Shown here piece by piece: positions 17,437-26,903 of a stretch of 64,000 nucleotides of DNA (the stretch's first letter is position 1; each line of letters begins with the position of its first letter). Below the pieces are notes generated by a model. That model ran no database searches. It saw only the letters and a program-made list of their open reading frames with translations, and was not told the origin of the DNA. The translations under genes and the position numbers were made by a program. Location: positions 62,037 to 126,036 of the forward strand of contig NZ_CP013141.1 of NCBI RefSeq assembly GCF_001442535.1. The letters run 5' to 3'. Source of the stretch: Lysobacter antibioticus (GTDB taxonomy: Bacteria > Pseudomonadota > Gammaproteobacteria > Xanthomonadales > Xanthomonadaceae).

Positions 17437-17633
17437 CGGGCGCTCCACTCGGCGATCGCGGAAAAGCAGGGCGCGCTGCAAGGCTTATCACCATGCAGCC
17501 GCGCTTGGCCGGACAGGCGGCCAAGCGCCTCGTCCGTTGCCTGTTGGAACGTGGGCCGGGCAGGTGCGTGAACCCGCCGTAGAGCGGCCGCGCGGTGCGC
17601 TTGCGTCGCGATGACGCATCCGCCGGCGGCCGA

Positions 17634-18557
17634 TCAGTAGTCTTTCAGTTCGCCGAGCGGGATGCGCTGGATATGCGTGCGCGGTTCGACACCGCTGTCG
17701 CGGTAAGCGTCGGCGGCGCTTTCGTAAGTCACCCAGACTTCGTTGTCGATGACGTTGATGCCTTCGGCGTAATGGTCGAGGCGGTAGACGGTCTGCGCAT
17801 CCTTCGCCGCTTCGAGCTGGAAGTTCTCGCCGTTGCCGGTGAACTGCTGGAAGATCAGTTCGCGCGGCGAGTCGTCCTGGCCGCCGAGGGACGTGCTGAA
17901 GAGCAGGCCGCGGTCGGTCGCCGTTACGCCCTGGGCGTAGTAGGGCGTCTCGATCGGGTCGCTGGGGTTGACGAATTCGCCCTTGGCGCCGATGTCGAAA
18001 CGCACCAGACTGGGTTTGCCGTCGAAATCCTGTTTGGCCTGGTCCGAGCCGTAGCCCTTGGGGTCGACCGCGAACTGGCCGACATAGGCCTTGCCGTCTT
18101 TGACGGTCAGGTAGCTGGCATTGCTGCCCTCCGGCATCCGGTTGATCCACACCGGCTCGACCGAGCCGCCGTTCTGGGCCGCGTCGATGTCTTCGCGCCG
18201 ATACACGTAGACCGATTGCGTGTCGGCCAGGTACACGAACTTGCCGTCGGTGGCCACGCCACCGCCTTTGTCCGGCGCGATCGCGCACAGGTTCTCGGCG
18301 CTGCCGCCGTCGAGCTTGACGTTTTTGACTTCCGCGCCGCCGTCCTTGTTCTGGATCGACAACAGCACGCCGTCGTTTTGGTTGTAGTAGCTCGTCAGGA
18401 CCTGCTGACGCTGGGCATCGTAGCCCTGACCCTGCGGGATGAACTCGCCGACGTGGATCAGCTCCGGACCGTCGGGCAGGGTGGGGCGGGCGGACTCTTG
18501 GGCGGGAACAGACGTCTGGGGAATCCAGGCGCTGCCGCTGCTGCCGGAGACATGCAT
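17634..18557 (-). CDS. Beta-propeller-like hypothetical protein
   Basis: A 307-residue protein without an obvious Sec signal. It has repeated blade-like strands with small-residue turns (for example DGGGAEVKNVK, VATDGKFVYLADTQSVYVYRR, TVKDGKAYVGQFAVDPKGYG, GVTATDRGLLFSTSLGG, GINVIDNEVWVTYES), consistent with a six- or seven-bladed propeller. It resembles secreted hypothetical proteins of actinomycetes and Lysobacter that carry propeller repeats. The start at 18557 has GAGGAG upstream. No catalytic motif is visible. Confidence 0.7.
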   Translation of the reverse strand: MHVSGSSGSAWIPQTSVPAQESARPTLPDGPELIHVGEFIPQGQGYDAQRQQVLTSYYNQNDGVLLSIQNKDGGAEVKNVKLDGGSAENLCAIAPDKGGGVATDGKFVYLADTQSVYVYRREDIDAAQNGGSVEPVWINRMPEGSNASYLTVKDGKAYVGQFAVDPKGYGSDQAKQDFDGKPSLVRFDIGAKGEFVNPSDPIETPYYAQGVTATDRGLLFSTSLGGQDDSPRELIFQQFTGNGENFQLEAAKDAQTVYRLDHYAEGINVIDNEVWVTYESAADAYRDSGVEPRTHIQRIPLGELKDY

Positions 18558-18758
18558 GGGAAGGCTCCTCTTGCCCACGGGGCACTGCCGATGCGGGCAC
18601 TTTAGGCCGTGCCCGCCGCAGGCACAGCTAGGGTTGCCCCTATCGAAACGCCATCTTCACCGCGGTTTCTTGATACCGGTCGTAAAACACGCAAGGATTC
18701 AGGCCCGATCCGCCGGTTCAGGGGCGGACACGACAACATGACGACGGGAGAGGCGAAC

Positions 18759-19187
18759 ATGGAAACGCAGGAACTGCATCGCGGCCGTTTGATCGATCAC
18801 ATCCAGTTGGTGGTGCGCGATATCGAGGCGAGCCGGAAGTTCTACACCGCGGTCTTCGCCGCCTTGAAGGTGCCGATAGCCGGCAGCGGCGACGATCATT
18901 TCTGGGCCGACGAGTTGTTCGTGTCGACCGCCGACAGCCCCGCCGCCCAGGGCAGCCTGACCGGGCGCCATCACCTCGCGTTCCAGGCGCAGGACTGGGC
19001 GATGGTCGACGCCTTCCACCGCGCCGCGATGACCAACGGCGGCAAGGACAACGGCGCGCCCGGCGGTCGCGACTATCACCCCGGCTACTACGCCGCGTTC
19101 GTGCTGGACCCCGACGGCAACAACATCGAGGCGGTGTATCACGGCGAAGCCGAGCGCAGCGCGCCGTCGGTGAAGATCACCTTCTGA
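18759..19187 (+). CDS. VOC (glyoxalase/bleomycin-resistance fold) family protein
   Basis: A 142-residue protein with paired beta-alpha-beta-beta-beta modules. IDHIQLVVRDIEASRKFYTAVFAAL is the first half. RHHLAFQAQDWAMVDAFHRAA and the terminal AAFVLDPDGNNIEAVYHG form the second, with likely metal ligands H(IDH), H(RHH) and E(NIEAV). The start is ATG 18759, with GGGAGAGG 6 bases upstream; ATG 18738 is an alternative. Members act as dioxygenases, lyases or antibiotic-binding proteins; the substrate cannot be told here. It stands alone. Confidence 0.85.
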   Translation: METQELHRGRLIDHIQLVVRDIEASRKFYTAVFAALKVPIAGSGDDHFWADELFVSTADSPAAQGSLTGRHHLAFQAQDWAMVDAFHRAAMTNGGKDNGAPGGRDYHPGYYAAFVLDPDGNNIEAVYHGEAERSAPSVKITF

Positions 19188-19704
19188 AGCGCGCAACCCG
19201 GCCGGCAGCGCACACGGCGGGGTTTGCGGCGATGGCGCGGGCATCGCGTCATCGCCGCATTCAAGCCGAACCGGTTTCCTCTGCGGAAAACCCGGGCGAG
19301 CCCTCGCGATGAATACGCGCTCATGCACTGCGGCGCACGCGGCTCGATGAAGTTTCCAGCAGGGCAAATCATGCATCGTGAATGCGGGGCAACGTGCTTC
19401 ATACGCAGCGCATGCGCCGTCGATTCTCGGGCGATGAAAGTTCGATACGCGACTGACATCGAATATATCTGTAGCGACTCGCTGCCATATGACGATTCGA
19501 AATGAAGGAAGTGCAGGGCCAGTCTCACCGCAAGTGAGCAACCACGCTGCGATCGCACGACAGCGCTGTTGACGGACCCTAGAGTCGGGGCATCGCATCA
19601 CTCAGGGTGGCCGATGCGAACGAGAAAGCACATTGCACTCGATGCCGGATCCGTCGTTGCGGACAGGGCATGCACGCCACCCCTCATTCGACGAGAGCGA
19701 TGCG
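19188..19704. other. Long leader/intergenic region upstream of the beta-lytic protease
   Basis: About 515 bp without a credible gene; the 93-codon open frame inside has no ribosome site or protein-like composition. G+C is lower than in the flanking genes. A small inverted repeat CTCAC-CGCAA-GTGAG lies at 19524-19538. The stretch is long enough to hold regulated promoter elements for the secreted protease, but no known operator was recognised. Confidence 0.4.
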
Positions 19705-20868
19705 ATGAAGGCGATTTCGAAAGCACGATTGGGATTGTTGGCCTGCTGTATCGCAGCGGCCATCGGCGGCACGGCGACGGCCGGCGGGCGCGATGCGAAC
19801 GCCGCTGCCGGGTTGAGCGGCCAGGACTTGGTGTATTCCTACGACGAGATGTTCGACTTCGACACCGCGGCCTATCTGGCCAAGCATGCGCCGCATCTGG
19901 TGCGTCACAGCGAGTCGATTTCGCACTGGGCCGGTTACAGCAGCATCAGCCCGAAGGTGTTGATCGCGTTGATGGAGCAGCAGAGCGGCGTGGTCTCGCG
20001 TCAGCGCGCGAGCGCCGATGCGATGCGTCGTCCGTTCGGCAAACTGTCGGCGGCGAAGGATTTCAATAGCCAGACCCGCGAGGTCGCCACGGCCTTGCGC
20101 CAGGCGCTGTACGAGCAGGAAGACGCATCGCTGGCGCCGCAGGGCCGCGTGCCGTTGGCGCGCAGCAATCCCCTGCAGGCCCTGTACTTGCAGGCTGGCG
20201 AGAGCCAGGCCAGTGCCGCGCTGCGAGGCGACGGCGAATTCCAGCAGGTTTACGGGCGCCTGTTCAACGAGCCGCGCAAGGCGGCGCCGGCGTCGGCGCG
20301 TTTCGCCGACACCAGCGACGTCAACGCCCTGGCCGGGCCGGCCAACGGCTTCCTGCAGTTCCCGTATCCGCGCGGCGCGTCCTGGCACGTCGGCGGCGCG
20401 CACACCAACACCGGCTCGGGCAATTACCCGATGTCGTCGCTGGACATGTCGCGCGGCGGCGGCTGGGGCAGCAACCAGAGCGGGAACTGGGTGTCGGCCT
20501 CGGCCGGCGGCTCGTTCAAGCGCCACTCCTCGTGCTTCGCCGAAGTGGTGCACAGCGGCGGTTGGTCGACGACCTACTACCACATGATGAACCTGCAGTA
20601 CGGCACCGGCGCGAGCGTCGCCGCCAACAGCCGTATCGGCAATCCGGCCAACACCCGCGCCCAGGCGCTGTGCAACGGCGGCGCCTCGACCGGCCCGCAC
20701 GAGCATTGGTCGCTGAAGTACAACGGCAGCCACTACCACCTCAACGGCGTCTACCTGTCGGGTTACCAGATCACCGCGTTGGGCAGCAGCTACGACACCA
20801 ATTGCAGCCGCTTCTATCTGAGCAAGAACGGCTCGCGTTATTGCTCGGGTTATTTCACCAACCCCTGA
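19705..20868 (+). CDS. Pre-pro beta-lytic metalloendopeptidase (M23)
   Basis: A 387-residue precursor of the Lysobacter beta-lytic protease, which cuts Gly-containing cross-links in Gram-positive peptidoglycan. The order is signal peptide (1-27), pro-region (to about residue 209), and a mature domain of about 178 residues beginning near GPANGFLQFPYPRGASWHVG, the same length as the known mature enzyme. Zinc ligands are H233 (GAHTNTG), D247 (SSLDMSRGGGWG) and H334 of PHEHW (H332 is the general base). Two disulfides are likely (CFAE...ALC, NCSRF...RYCSG). The start at 19705 has a weak GAGAGCG site. A 14-bp hairpin follows, shared with the convergent S8 gene. Confidence 0.95.
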   Translation: MKAISKARLGLLACCIAAAIGGTATAGGRDANAAAGLSGQDLVYSYDEMFDFDTAAYLAKHAPHLVRHSESISHWAGYSSISPKVLIALMEQQSGVVSRQRASADAMRRPFGKLSAAKDFNSQTREVATALRQALYEQEDASLAPQGRVPLARSNPLQALYLQAGESQASAALRGDGEFQQVYGRLFNEPRKAAPASARFADTSDVNALAGPANGFLQFPYPRGASWHVGGAHTNTGSGNYPMSSLDMSRGGGWGSNQSGNWVSASAGGSFKRHSSCFAEVVHSGGWSTTYYHMMNLQYGTGASVAANSRIGNPANTRAQALCNGGASTGPHEHWSLKYNGSHYHLNGVYLSGYQITALGSSYDTNCSRFYLSKNGSRYCSGYFTNP

Positions 20869-20932
20869 GCGAAGCAGTGGGTCCGGCGGCCTCGTCGCAG
20901 TCGCGAACGAGCCCGCCGGGTGGATTCGCGCG

Positions 20933-20963
20933 TCCGCCCGAAGCCGTCGCGGCTTCGGGCGGA
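20933..20963. terminator. Hairpin between convergent protease genes
   Basis: A 14-bp perfect stem (20933-20946 with 20950-20963) and a 3-base TCG loop, midway between the stops of the beta-lytic and S8 protease genes. Likely a bidirectional terminator, though U-runs are short. Confidence 0.6.
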
Positions 20964-21003
20964 TTCGTATGCGGCGCCGTGCTCGACGAAGAGCGCCGAG
21001 GTT

Positions 21004-23436
21004 TCAGCGCTTCTTGGCCGCTGCGGATCTGACCGTCATCGCCGGCTTGGTCTTGCCGGCGTTGCCGCGGTTCAGGCATTGCCAGGTGATGCGGCCGACT
21101 TCCTCGCCTTCGAACAACTGGCGGATGGCGATGCTGGCGCCCTGCATTTGCTCGGGTTTGGCGCCGCGCAACAGGAAACGCGCCGGCAGGCGCGCGCCGC
21201 GCGGCAGCGACAGGCCGCACAGGGGCAGGCGCGGCAAACCCGGCAGGGCGATGGTGGCGCGGTCGCCCTTGCGCGGCACATCGACCTTCCACGGCGCCCC
21301 GGTGCCGATGCGTCGGGCGAGGTCGCGCGGCAGTTCCAGGTGCACCGTGACGCCCTTGGGCAAGCGCCGCACGATCTCGAAATCGAAAGCGCGAGCGCGA
21401 TCGGGCGTGCCGGTGATCAAGAACGGCAACGACAGCCAAGCCTGCGGGTCCGGCGGCGGGTCGACCACGTTGAAATTGCGCCAGGTGATGTTGTTGTGGG
21501 CGCGGATGTAATCGCGGAAAGCATCCCAATCGAAGTTGGGCGGGCCCGGCGGCAGCGGCGGCGCCGCATCGGCAGGATGGTCGAGGCTGGCGACGAAGCA
21601 GTAATGGCCGGGCGCGGGGATGTCGGCCTGCGGCCAGGTGATGGCATCGGCGACCACCAAGGTGTCGCCCATCGGCACGTCGACCGGCGCCGAGGTGCCG
21701 ATCAGGTTCCATAGGTCGGGTGTCAGCAAGGTCGCGACCGGGCTCCAGTACACCGTCGCGCGAACGTCGTCGGCATCGGCGGCGCCGCGGTTGCGCATGC
21801 GCACGTAGAGGAAATTGTCCTGCCCGGTTTCGGCCTCGTGGCCGAGGGTGTTGCTGTTCTCGGTGCCGCTGCCTTCGCCGAAGGCGGCATCGGGGTTGGC
21901 CACCGCGGTGGCGCGCAGGATCACGTCGGGGCTGGAACTGATGGCGCCGGTGGACGGCACCGCGCCGTTGTCGCCGACGGCGTCGCGCAGGTAAACGTCG
22001 GGCACCAGGCCCAGGGTGTCCTCGATGATCGCGCGCAAATCCGGCATTACGCCGATGGCGCCGGCCACGCCGCCGCCTTGCGGGGTATTGATCGCCGGGT
22101 CGGACAACAGGCTGCGCATCTGCCCAGGCGACAAACGCGTGCCAGTCGCCGCGGCGTACATGCCCTGGGTAACGAGCGCGGCGCCGGTGACGATCGGCGA
22201 GGCCGAACTGGTGCCGTTGAAACCGGCGGTGTAGGTGCGGTTGTCGTCGCCGCCCCCGTTATCGAGGTCGCCGTAAGCGCAGGTGGTGACGTTCTCGCCC
22301 CAGGCATAGCAGTCCACGCGCGAACCGAAGCTGGAGAAACCGGCGCGGTTGTGCGGTAGCGGCGACAACGCCGCGCCGACCACGATCGCGCCGGAATCGC
22401 GGAAATCGGCGCTGGCGCGGTTGAACACTTGGAAACCGCCGCCGTCGGTGTAAGCGTCGAGGTCGTTGCTGCCGTTGCCGGCGGCTTCGACCACGATCAC
22501 GCCCAGGGCGCTGGCCAGGCGGATCGCATCGAAGTCGGCGTTATCGACCTCGGTCAGGATGGCGCCGCCGCGCTGCACTTCCAACAACAGCACGTCGCCA
22601 ACCGCCATCGTCGGCAACGCCGCGACGATCGCATCGGCCACGTGCAGCGGGGTGTCGGTGCCGGCATCGTAGTGCGAGGTCACCCGCACCGAGGCCACGT
22701 CGGGGGCGATGCCGACCACGCCGAGGGTGTTGTCGATGCCGGCGATTTCGCCGAGCACGGCGGTGCCGTGATTGCCCTTGTAGGTGCCCACGCCATCGCG
22801 GTTGTCGCCGAAGATCAGGCTGGGCGCGTGCCCGACCAGGTCTTCGTGGCTGAGGAACCAGCCTTGTTCGAGGTCGACCACGCCGATGCCGGCGCCGGTG
22901 CCGTTGGCCTGGGTCCAGGCCCAGCGCGCGTCGATGCCGGTCGGTGCGGCGTCCAGGTAATCCTGGCCGGTGCAATAAGGGTCGTCGGCGTCGTTGACCG
23001 GATCGGTCACTTCGAGTTCGCGGTAAGCGTCTGCGATTTCGGCGAGTCGGCGCAGGCGTGCGACCAGGGCTTCGGCGTCGTCGGGACGATGGCGCAGGTC
23101 CAGGCGCCAGTAACCGGTCAGGCTGCGCAACGGCGGAAACGGCGACTGCGCGGCGCGGCGCTCCATTTCGATCAGGCGCTTCGGATCGACGCTGCGGATC
23201 ACCGGGCGGGTGGATTCGACCGTCGCTTCTTCCAGCAATTTGGCCAGCGCCACCAGCTTGTGTTTGCGCGCGAGGCTGCGCAGGTCCTTGTCGGAGCCCG
23301 GCGCAATGCGATCGGACAAACGCACGATGACGAAGCCGCTGTAGCGCGGCGTCGGCGAAGCGGTAGGCGGATGTTGCGGCGGGCGCGTCGGACCGGCCGC
23401 GCAGTTCAGCGCGGACGTGCAGTGTCTGGATTTCAT
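21004..23436 (-). CDS. Large S8 subtilase-family peptidase without a visible Sec signal
   Basis: An 810-residue serine protease. The subtilase core is at about residues 165-440: Asp188 (GIGVVDLEQGW), His223 (KGNHGTAVLGEIAG), oxyanion Asn321 (VEAAGNGSN) and Ser410 (FNGTSSASPIVTG). About 160 N-terminal residues precede it, including the inhibitor-like YSGFVIVRLSDRIAPGSD. About 370 C-terminal residues follow, with a CARDB-like beta-sandwich (NFLYVRMRNRGAADADDVRATVYWSP) and a conserved end. The N-terminus (MKSRHCTSALNC) lacks a hydrophobic signal, so the site of action is uncertain. The start at 23436 has AGGAGAGG upstream. Confidence 0.88.
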   Translation of the reverse strand: MKSRHCTSALNCAAGPTRPPQHPPTASPTPRYSGFVIVRLSDRIAPGSDKDLRSLARKHKLVALAKLLEEATVESTRPVIRSVDPKRLIEMERRAAQSPFPPLRSLTGYWRLDLRHRPDDAEALVARLRRLAEIADAYRELEVTDPVNDADDPYCTGQDYLDAAPTGIDARWAWTQANGTGAGIGVVDLEQGWFLSHEDLVGHAPSLIFGDNRDGVGTYKGNHGTAVLGEIAGIDNTLGVVGIAPDVASVRVTSHYDAGTDTPLHVADAIVAALPTMAVGDVLLLEVQRGGAILTEVDNADFDAIRLASALGVIVVEAAGNGSNDLDAYTDGGGFQVFNRASADFRDSGAIVVGAALSPLPHNRAGFSSFGSRVDCYAWGENVTTCAYGDLDNGGGDDNRTYTAGFNGTSSASPIVTGAALVTQGMYAAATGTRLSPGQMRSLLSDPAINTPQGGGVAGAIGVMPDLRAIIEDTLGLVPDVYLRDAVGDNGAVPSTGAISSSPDVILRATAVANPDAAFGEGSGTENSNTLGHEAETGQDNFLYVRMRNRGAADADDVRATVYWSPVATLLTPDLWNLIGTSAPVDVPMGDTLVVADAITWPQADIPAPGHYCFVASLDHPADAAPPLPPGPPNFDWDAFRDYIRAHNNITWRNFNVVDPPPDPQAWLSLPFLITGTPDRARAFDFEIVRRLPKGVTVHLELPRDLARRIGTGAPWKVDVPRKGDRATIALPGLPRLPLCGLSLPRGARLPARFLLRGAKPEQMQGASIAIRQLFEGEEVGRITWQCLNRGNAGKTKPAMTVRSAAAKKR

Positions 23437-23792
23437 CGGACCTCTCCTGGTGGCGGCCGCAGTCCTGCGCGCTGGCTGGCGATGACGCATGCGGACGTCC
23501 GTGTTTCTGCGGCCGTTGAAACAGGGCGAGCCGAGCAGTCCAGTAAGGCCGGCCGTCCCTCGCGGCCGCCGCCGAAGAGACGCTGCGCGCGCGGCTCCTC
23601 ACCGGAAGCGAACGCCAAGTCTCGAAGCGGGCGGCCACATCGGGCCGGTCCTGCGGCCGGCTTCGATCGGCATTCGTCGAGGCGGCAGCGTCGCATTCGC
23701 GCTTGCGAGGGTGGCATTGCGGATAAGACAAAGGCGGCCGTAGCCGCCTTTGCGCAGTGCCGACGCGGATCAGTCCGCGGCCCTGTTTCCCG
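23437..23792. other. Intergenic region with terminator-like hairpin
   Basis: About 355 bp without a gene. It holds the S8 gene promoter region and, at 23729-23752, a 10-bp perfect hairpin (CAAAGGCGGC / GCCGCCTTTG) that probably ends the minus-strand NTF2-like gene. Confidence 0.55.
23729..23752 (-). terminator. Intrinsic terminator-like hairpin
   Basis: A 10-bp stem with a CGTA loop, about 40 bp past the stop of the NTF2-like gene. The stem ends in TTTG on the minus strand, giving a short T-run. Confidence 0.6.
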
Positions 23793-24335
23793 TCACGGCG
23801 GCAGCTTGGTGCCCTGGTCGGCGATCGCCAGCCACTTGCGGCCGTCGTGGCTGTAGGTGACGCCGGTCAGGGCTTTCTGGCGATAACCGATACGCGGGAT
23901 CTCGTAGACGGTTTCGTACAGGATGTAGGCCGAGTTGCAGCCGTCGACCACGCGGTAGCGTTCGGTCCAGGTCCATTTGGCTTCGCGGTTGGTGAAGTGG
24001 CCGGCGAGCGCGGTCATGATCGCATCGATGCCGATGCGCACGCCGCCGCTGTCGAACACGGTGATGGCGCGTTCGTCGTGGATGGCGCGGAAGGTTTCGG
24101 CATCGTAGTCGCGGAAGGATTCCATGTCCGTGCGCTGGGCCACGTCGAACTGGCGGGCGCAGATGCGGGTGAGGATGTCGCCGACCCAGCCGGACGCGGT
24201 GGGTTGCGCCGCGCTGCTTGCGGCTGCTTCGCTAGCAGGAGCGGCTGCGAACGCGGTGGTGGCGGTGGACAGAGCGAGCATGGACACGGCGATCAGCGCC
24301 GACGTGCGGGCAGAGCGGGGAGTGCGGTGGGTCAT
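23793..24335 (-). CDS. Exported NTF2-like (SnoaL-type) protein
   Basis: A 180-residue exported protein (signal ending near TTAFAAAPASEA). The mature domain is cone-shaped NTF2-like: SFRDYDAETFRAIHDERAITVFDSGGVRIGIDAIMTALAGHF, then TWTERYRVVDGCNSAYILYETVYE and a C-terminal TGVTYSHDGRKWLAIADQGTKL strand pair. These are ligand-binding or isomerase-like folds; the substrate is unknown. A second exported NTF2-like protein lies at 27902, with similar logic but low identity. The signal peptide fixes the start. Confidence 0.8.
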   Translation of the reverse strand: MTHRTPRSARTSALIAVSMLALSTATTAFAAAPASEAAASSAAQPTASGWVGDILTRICARQFDVAQRTDMESFRDYDAETFRAIHDERAITVFDSGGVRIGIDAIMTALAGHFTNREAKWTWTERYRVVDGCNSAYILYETVYEIPRIGYRQKALTGVTYSHDGRKWLAIADQGTKLPP

Positions 24336-24782
24336 CGTCTTGTCTCGGTGGTTGGGACGATGGCGACCTTAGGTGCGCCAGCGGTTCCGATGGAGGCCCA
24401 ATCGGTTGACGAGCGATGGAGCCAATTTGCGCATCACAAGCACGATGGTGAGCGATTCGTCCGCGCCGGCGCTTGTCGTTGCCATCGTTGAAACACACGA
24501 CGAATCGATGCCCGCCGGCTCGCCGGTCATAGCGAACTTCCTGCGCTTGCGTAGCCCCTCGGTTGTTCCGTTTCTGTGCTTTCGACAAGGTGGAGTGACC
24601 GGAGTCGGCCTGCTTCCTCGTTGAATGAATCGGCGGGTGCCGCCCGGCTACGGCATCTTCATCGATGCCGTCGGGCCCATGCCGGACGCGGCGACGCCGC
24701 TCAGAGGATTCGACCCGCGAGCGTTACCCGCGAGCGTTCGTGTCCGGCGTCGAGCGAGATCGATACTCAGCCAGGGGGCGGG
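24336..24782. other. Intergenic region
   Basis: About 450 bp between divergent genes, with no credible coding frame. It presumably contains both promoters; no recognisable operator or repeat was found. Confidence 0.4.
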
Positions 24783-26579
24783 ATGAACACGCAAGTCGAG
24801 GAGCGTTCGCGGACGCTGGTGATACTGCTGCACGCCTATATGCACACCGCAGCCAGGCTGGAGTCGCTGCAAGCCCTGGTGCGCGGCACCTGGCCGGATG
24901 CGGAAATCTATTGCCCGGAGCTGCCGGCATCGCGCTTGTCGATGGCGGATCCGAACGAGATCGTCGCAGGCTTGTTGACTCAGGTCGATCGCAGATACGC
25001 CCAGGCGCAGGCCCAGGCCACGCCCTACGGCAACATCGTGCTGGTCGGACACAGCCTGGGCGCGCTGCTGGCGCGGAAGCTCTACGTGGTGGCCTGCGGC
25101 GAAGTCGAGGGCGCTCCGTTCGAAGCCGCGTTCAAGCCGGCATCCGCCGACGAAGCGGCACTCGTTCCCGCGCGGCCCTGGGCCGGCTGCGTTTCGCGGA
25201 TCGTGCTGCTGGCCGGCATGAACCGCGGTTGGCGCGTGTCGCATCACCTCAGCCTCGCTAACGCGCCGGTGTGGAGCCTGGGCAGCTTGCTGTGCCATGT
25301 CATCCATGGCTTCAGCCGACGTTGGCCCCTGGTCTTCACCTTTCGCCGCGGCGCCGAATTCATCACTCAGTTGCGCATCCAGTGGTTGCTGATGCGCCGC
25401 CGCGCCAGCCGTACCGGTCCATCGATGCAGAGCGATGCGAGTGCCCCGTCCACTCCGGGCAGCGCCTTGACGATCCAGTTGCTGGGTTCGCGCGACGACA
25501 TGGTTGCGCCCGAAGACAACGTCGATCTGGTTTCGGGAGGCGATTTCGTCTACCTCGACGTGCCTCATTCCGGGCATGCCGACATCATCGACATGGCCGA
25601 TCCGATCGTCGGTGCAGGCCGCACCCGCGCCTTCGTGCTGGCCTTGCAAGCCGACAGTGCGCAACTGCAGCGCGAAGCCGTGGTGCCGTCCGACGAGCGT
25701 TTCGCCGCGCCCGACGAGAGCATCGAGCGCGTGGTCTTCGTCATGCACGGCATCCGCGACGTCGGCTACTGGACCCACAAGATCGCGCGCCGCATCAAGC
25801 AACGCGCCGGCGACCGCCTGGCCACCTGGGCCACCGAGACCTCCAGTTACGGTTATTTCCCGATGCTGCCGTTCCTGTTCCCGTGGTATCGGCGGCAGAA
25901 AGTGGAATGGCTGATGGACCAGTACACCGAAGCCCTGGCGCGCTATCCGAACGCGAGCTTCTCCTACGTCGGGCACAGCAACGGCACCTATCTACTGGCC
26001 CGAGCGCTGGAGCTGTATCCCTGCTGCCGCTTCGATCGCGTCGTGTTCGCCGGCAGCGTGGTGCGCCGCAGTTACGACTGGCGGCGCTTCCTCGACGGTA
26101 AGCGGCCGAGGGTGCGGGGCGTGCTCAACTTCGTCGCCACCGGCGACTGGGTGGTGGCGTTCTTCCCGAAATTCTTCCAGTTCTTCAGGCTGCAGGATCT
26201 CGGCAGCGCCGGACACGACGGCTTCCTCCTGTCGCAGCCGGAGGCCGGCGTCAGTCAGGTGACTTACGTCAAGGGCGGCCACGGTGCGGCGATCGTGGAG
26301 CCGGTGTGGAACGTGATCGCCGGCTTCGTCGTCGACGGCCGCGTCGACATGGACGAGATCCAGCCGGTGCCGAGGCGGCAGGATGTGTGGGTCAAGGCGC
26401 TGGGTCTGTTTCCGCCGCTGGTGTGGCTGGCGTTGATCGCGGCGGCGTATTTTCTCTGGCAGGGCATTGCGGCGGCGATCTGCCTGCTCGGCATGGCGCC
26501 GGCTACGCAGGCCTTCGTCACCGGCTTCTCGTTCGCGCTGTATCTGTTGTTGCTGTGGTTGGTGGTGACGCGGGTCTAG
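24783..26579 (+). CDS. Tandem double alpha/beta hydrolase with C-terminal membrane helices
   Basis: A 598-residue protein with two alpha/beta-hydrolase modules in one chain. Module 1 (about 10-290) has LVILLHAYMHT and nucleophile elbow VGHSLGALL (S91), with acid RDDMVAPED and His PHSGHADI. Module 2 (about 315-520) has VVFVMHGIRDVGYW and YVGHSNGTYLL (S399), ending near KGGHGAAIVEP, a likely catalytic His. Two hydrophobic C-terminal helices (about 545-598) should anchor it in the inner membrane. ATG 24783 has a GGGGGCGGG site. This may be a membrane-bound lipase/esterase; no family with this exact architecture is known to me. Confidence 0.82.
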   Translation: MNTQVEERSRTLVILLHAYMHTAARLESLQALVRGTWPDAEIYCPELPASRLSMADPNEIVAGLLTQVDRRYAQAQAQATPYGNIVLVGHSLGALLARKLYVVACGEVEGAPFEAAFKPASADEAALVPARPWAGCVSRIVLLAGMNRGWRVSHHLSLANAPVWSLGSLLCHVIHGFSRRWPLVFTFRRGAEFITQLRIQWLLMRRRASRTGPSMQSDASAPSTPGSALTIQLLGSRDDMVAPEDNVDLVSGGDFVYLDVPHSGHADIIDMADPIVGAGRTRAFVLALQADSAQLQREAVVPSDERFAAPDESIERVVFVMHGIRDVGYWTHKIARRIKQRAGDRLATWATETSSYGYFPMLPFLFPWYRRQKVEWLMDQYTEALARYPNASFSYVGHSNGTYLLARALELYPCCRFDRVVFAGSVVRRSYDWRRFLDGKRPRVRGVLNFVATGDWVVAFFPKFFQFFRLQDLGSAGHDGFLLSQPEAGVSQVTYVKGGHGAAIVEPVWNVIAGFVVDGRVDMDEIQPVPRRQDVWVKALGLFPPLVWLALIAAAYFLWQGIAAAICLLGMAPATQAFVTGFSFALYLLLLWLVVTRV

Positions 26580-26903
26580 GCCCCGCGCGACCGCGCATGG
26601 CTGCGATCGAGCGTGCTTGCCCAATCGGGCGACTGTCGCGCCGGAGGATGCGTCCGCGCCGCTCGAGCGCCCGTCGAGTTACCATGCACGGCGGCCGCTG
26701 GCTGGTTTCCTTCCGCGGCTCCCTAGGGCTCGCGCATCGTCCACTCGCACCGATCCCGTCCCGCTGAATACCCCGGCGGCACGGCGTCGTGTCGGTTACG
26801 GGGATCCCGACCGGCCGCGCAAGCATCGTTCCGGTCCTCTACGGGCGGCGCTTAGGCGCCGCTGCGCATCGGACGCATCTCACATCAGCAAAAGGACATT
26901 GTC
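26580..26903. other. Intergenic region
   Basis: About 320 bp upstream of the lipoprotein gene, without a credible coding frame, repeat or recognisable operator. Confidence 0.4.

Noticed and set aside
19224..19505. A 93-codon frame between the VOC and protease genes
   Set aside because: No ribosome site, unbalanced composition and no family; more likely chance in a low-G+C intergenic stretch.
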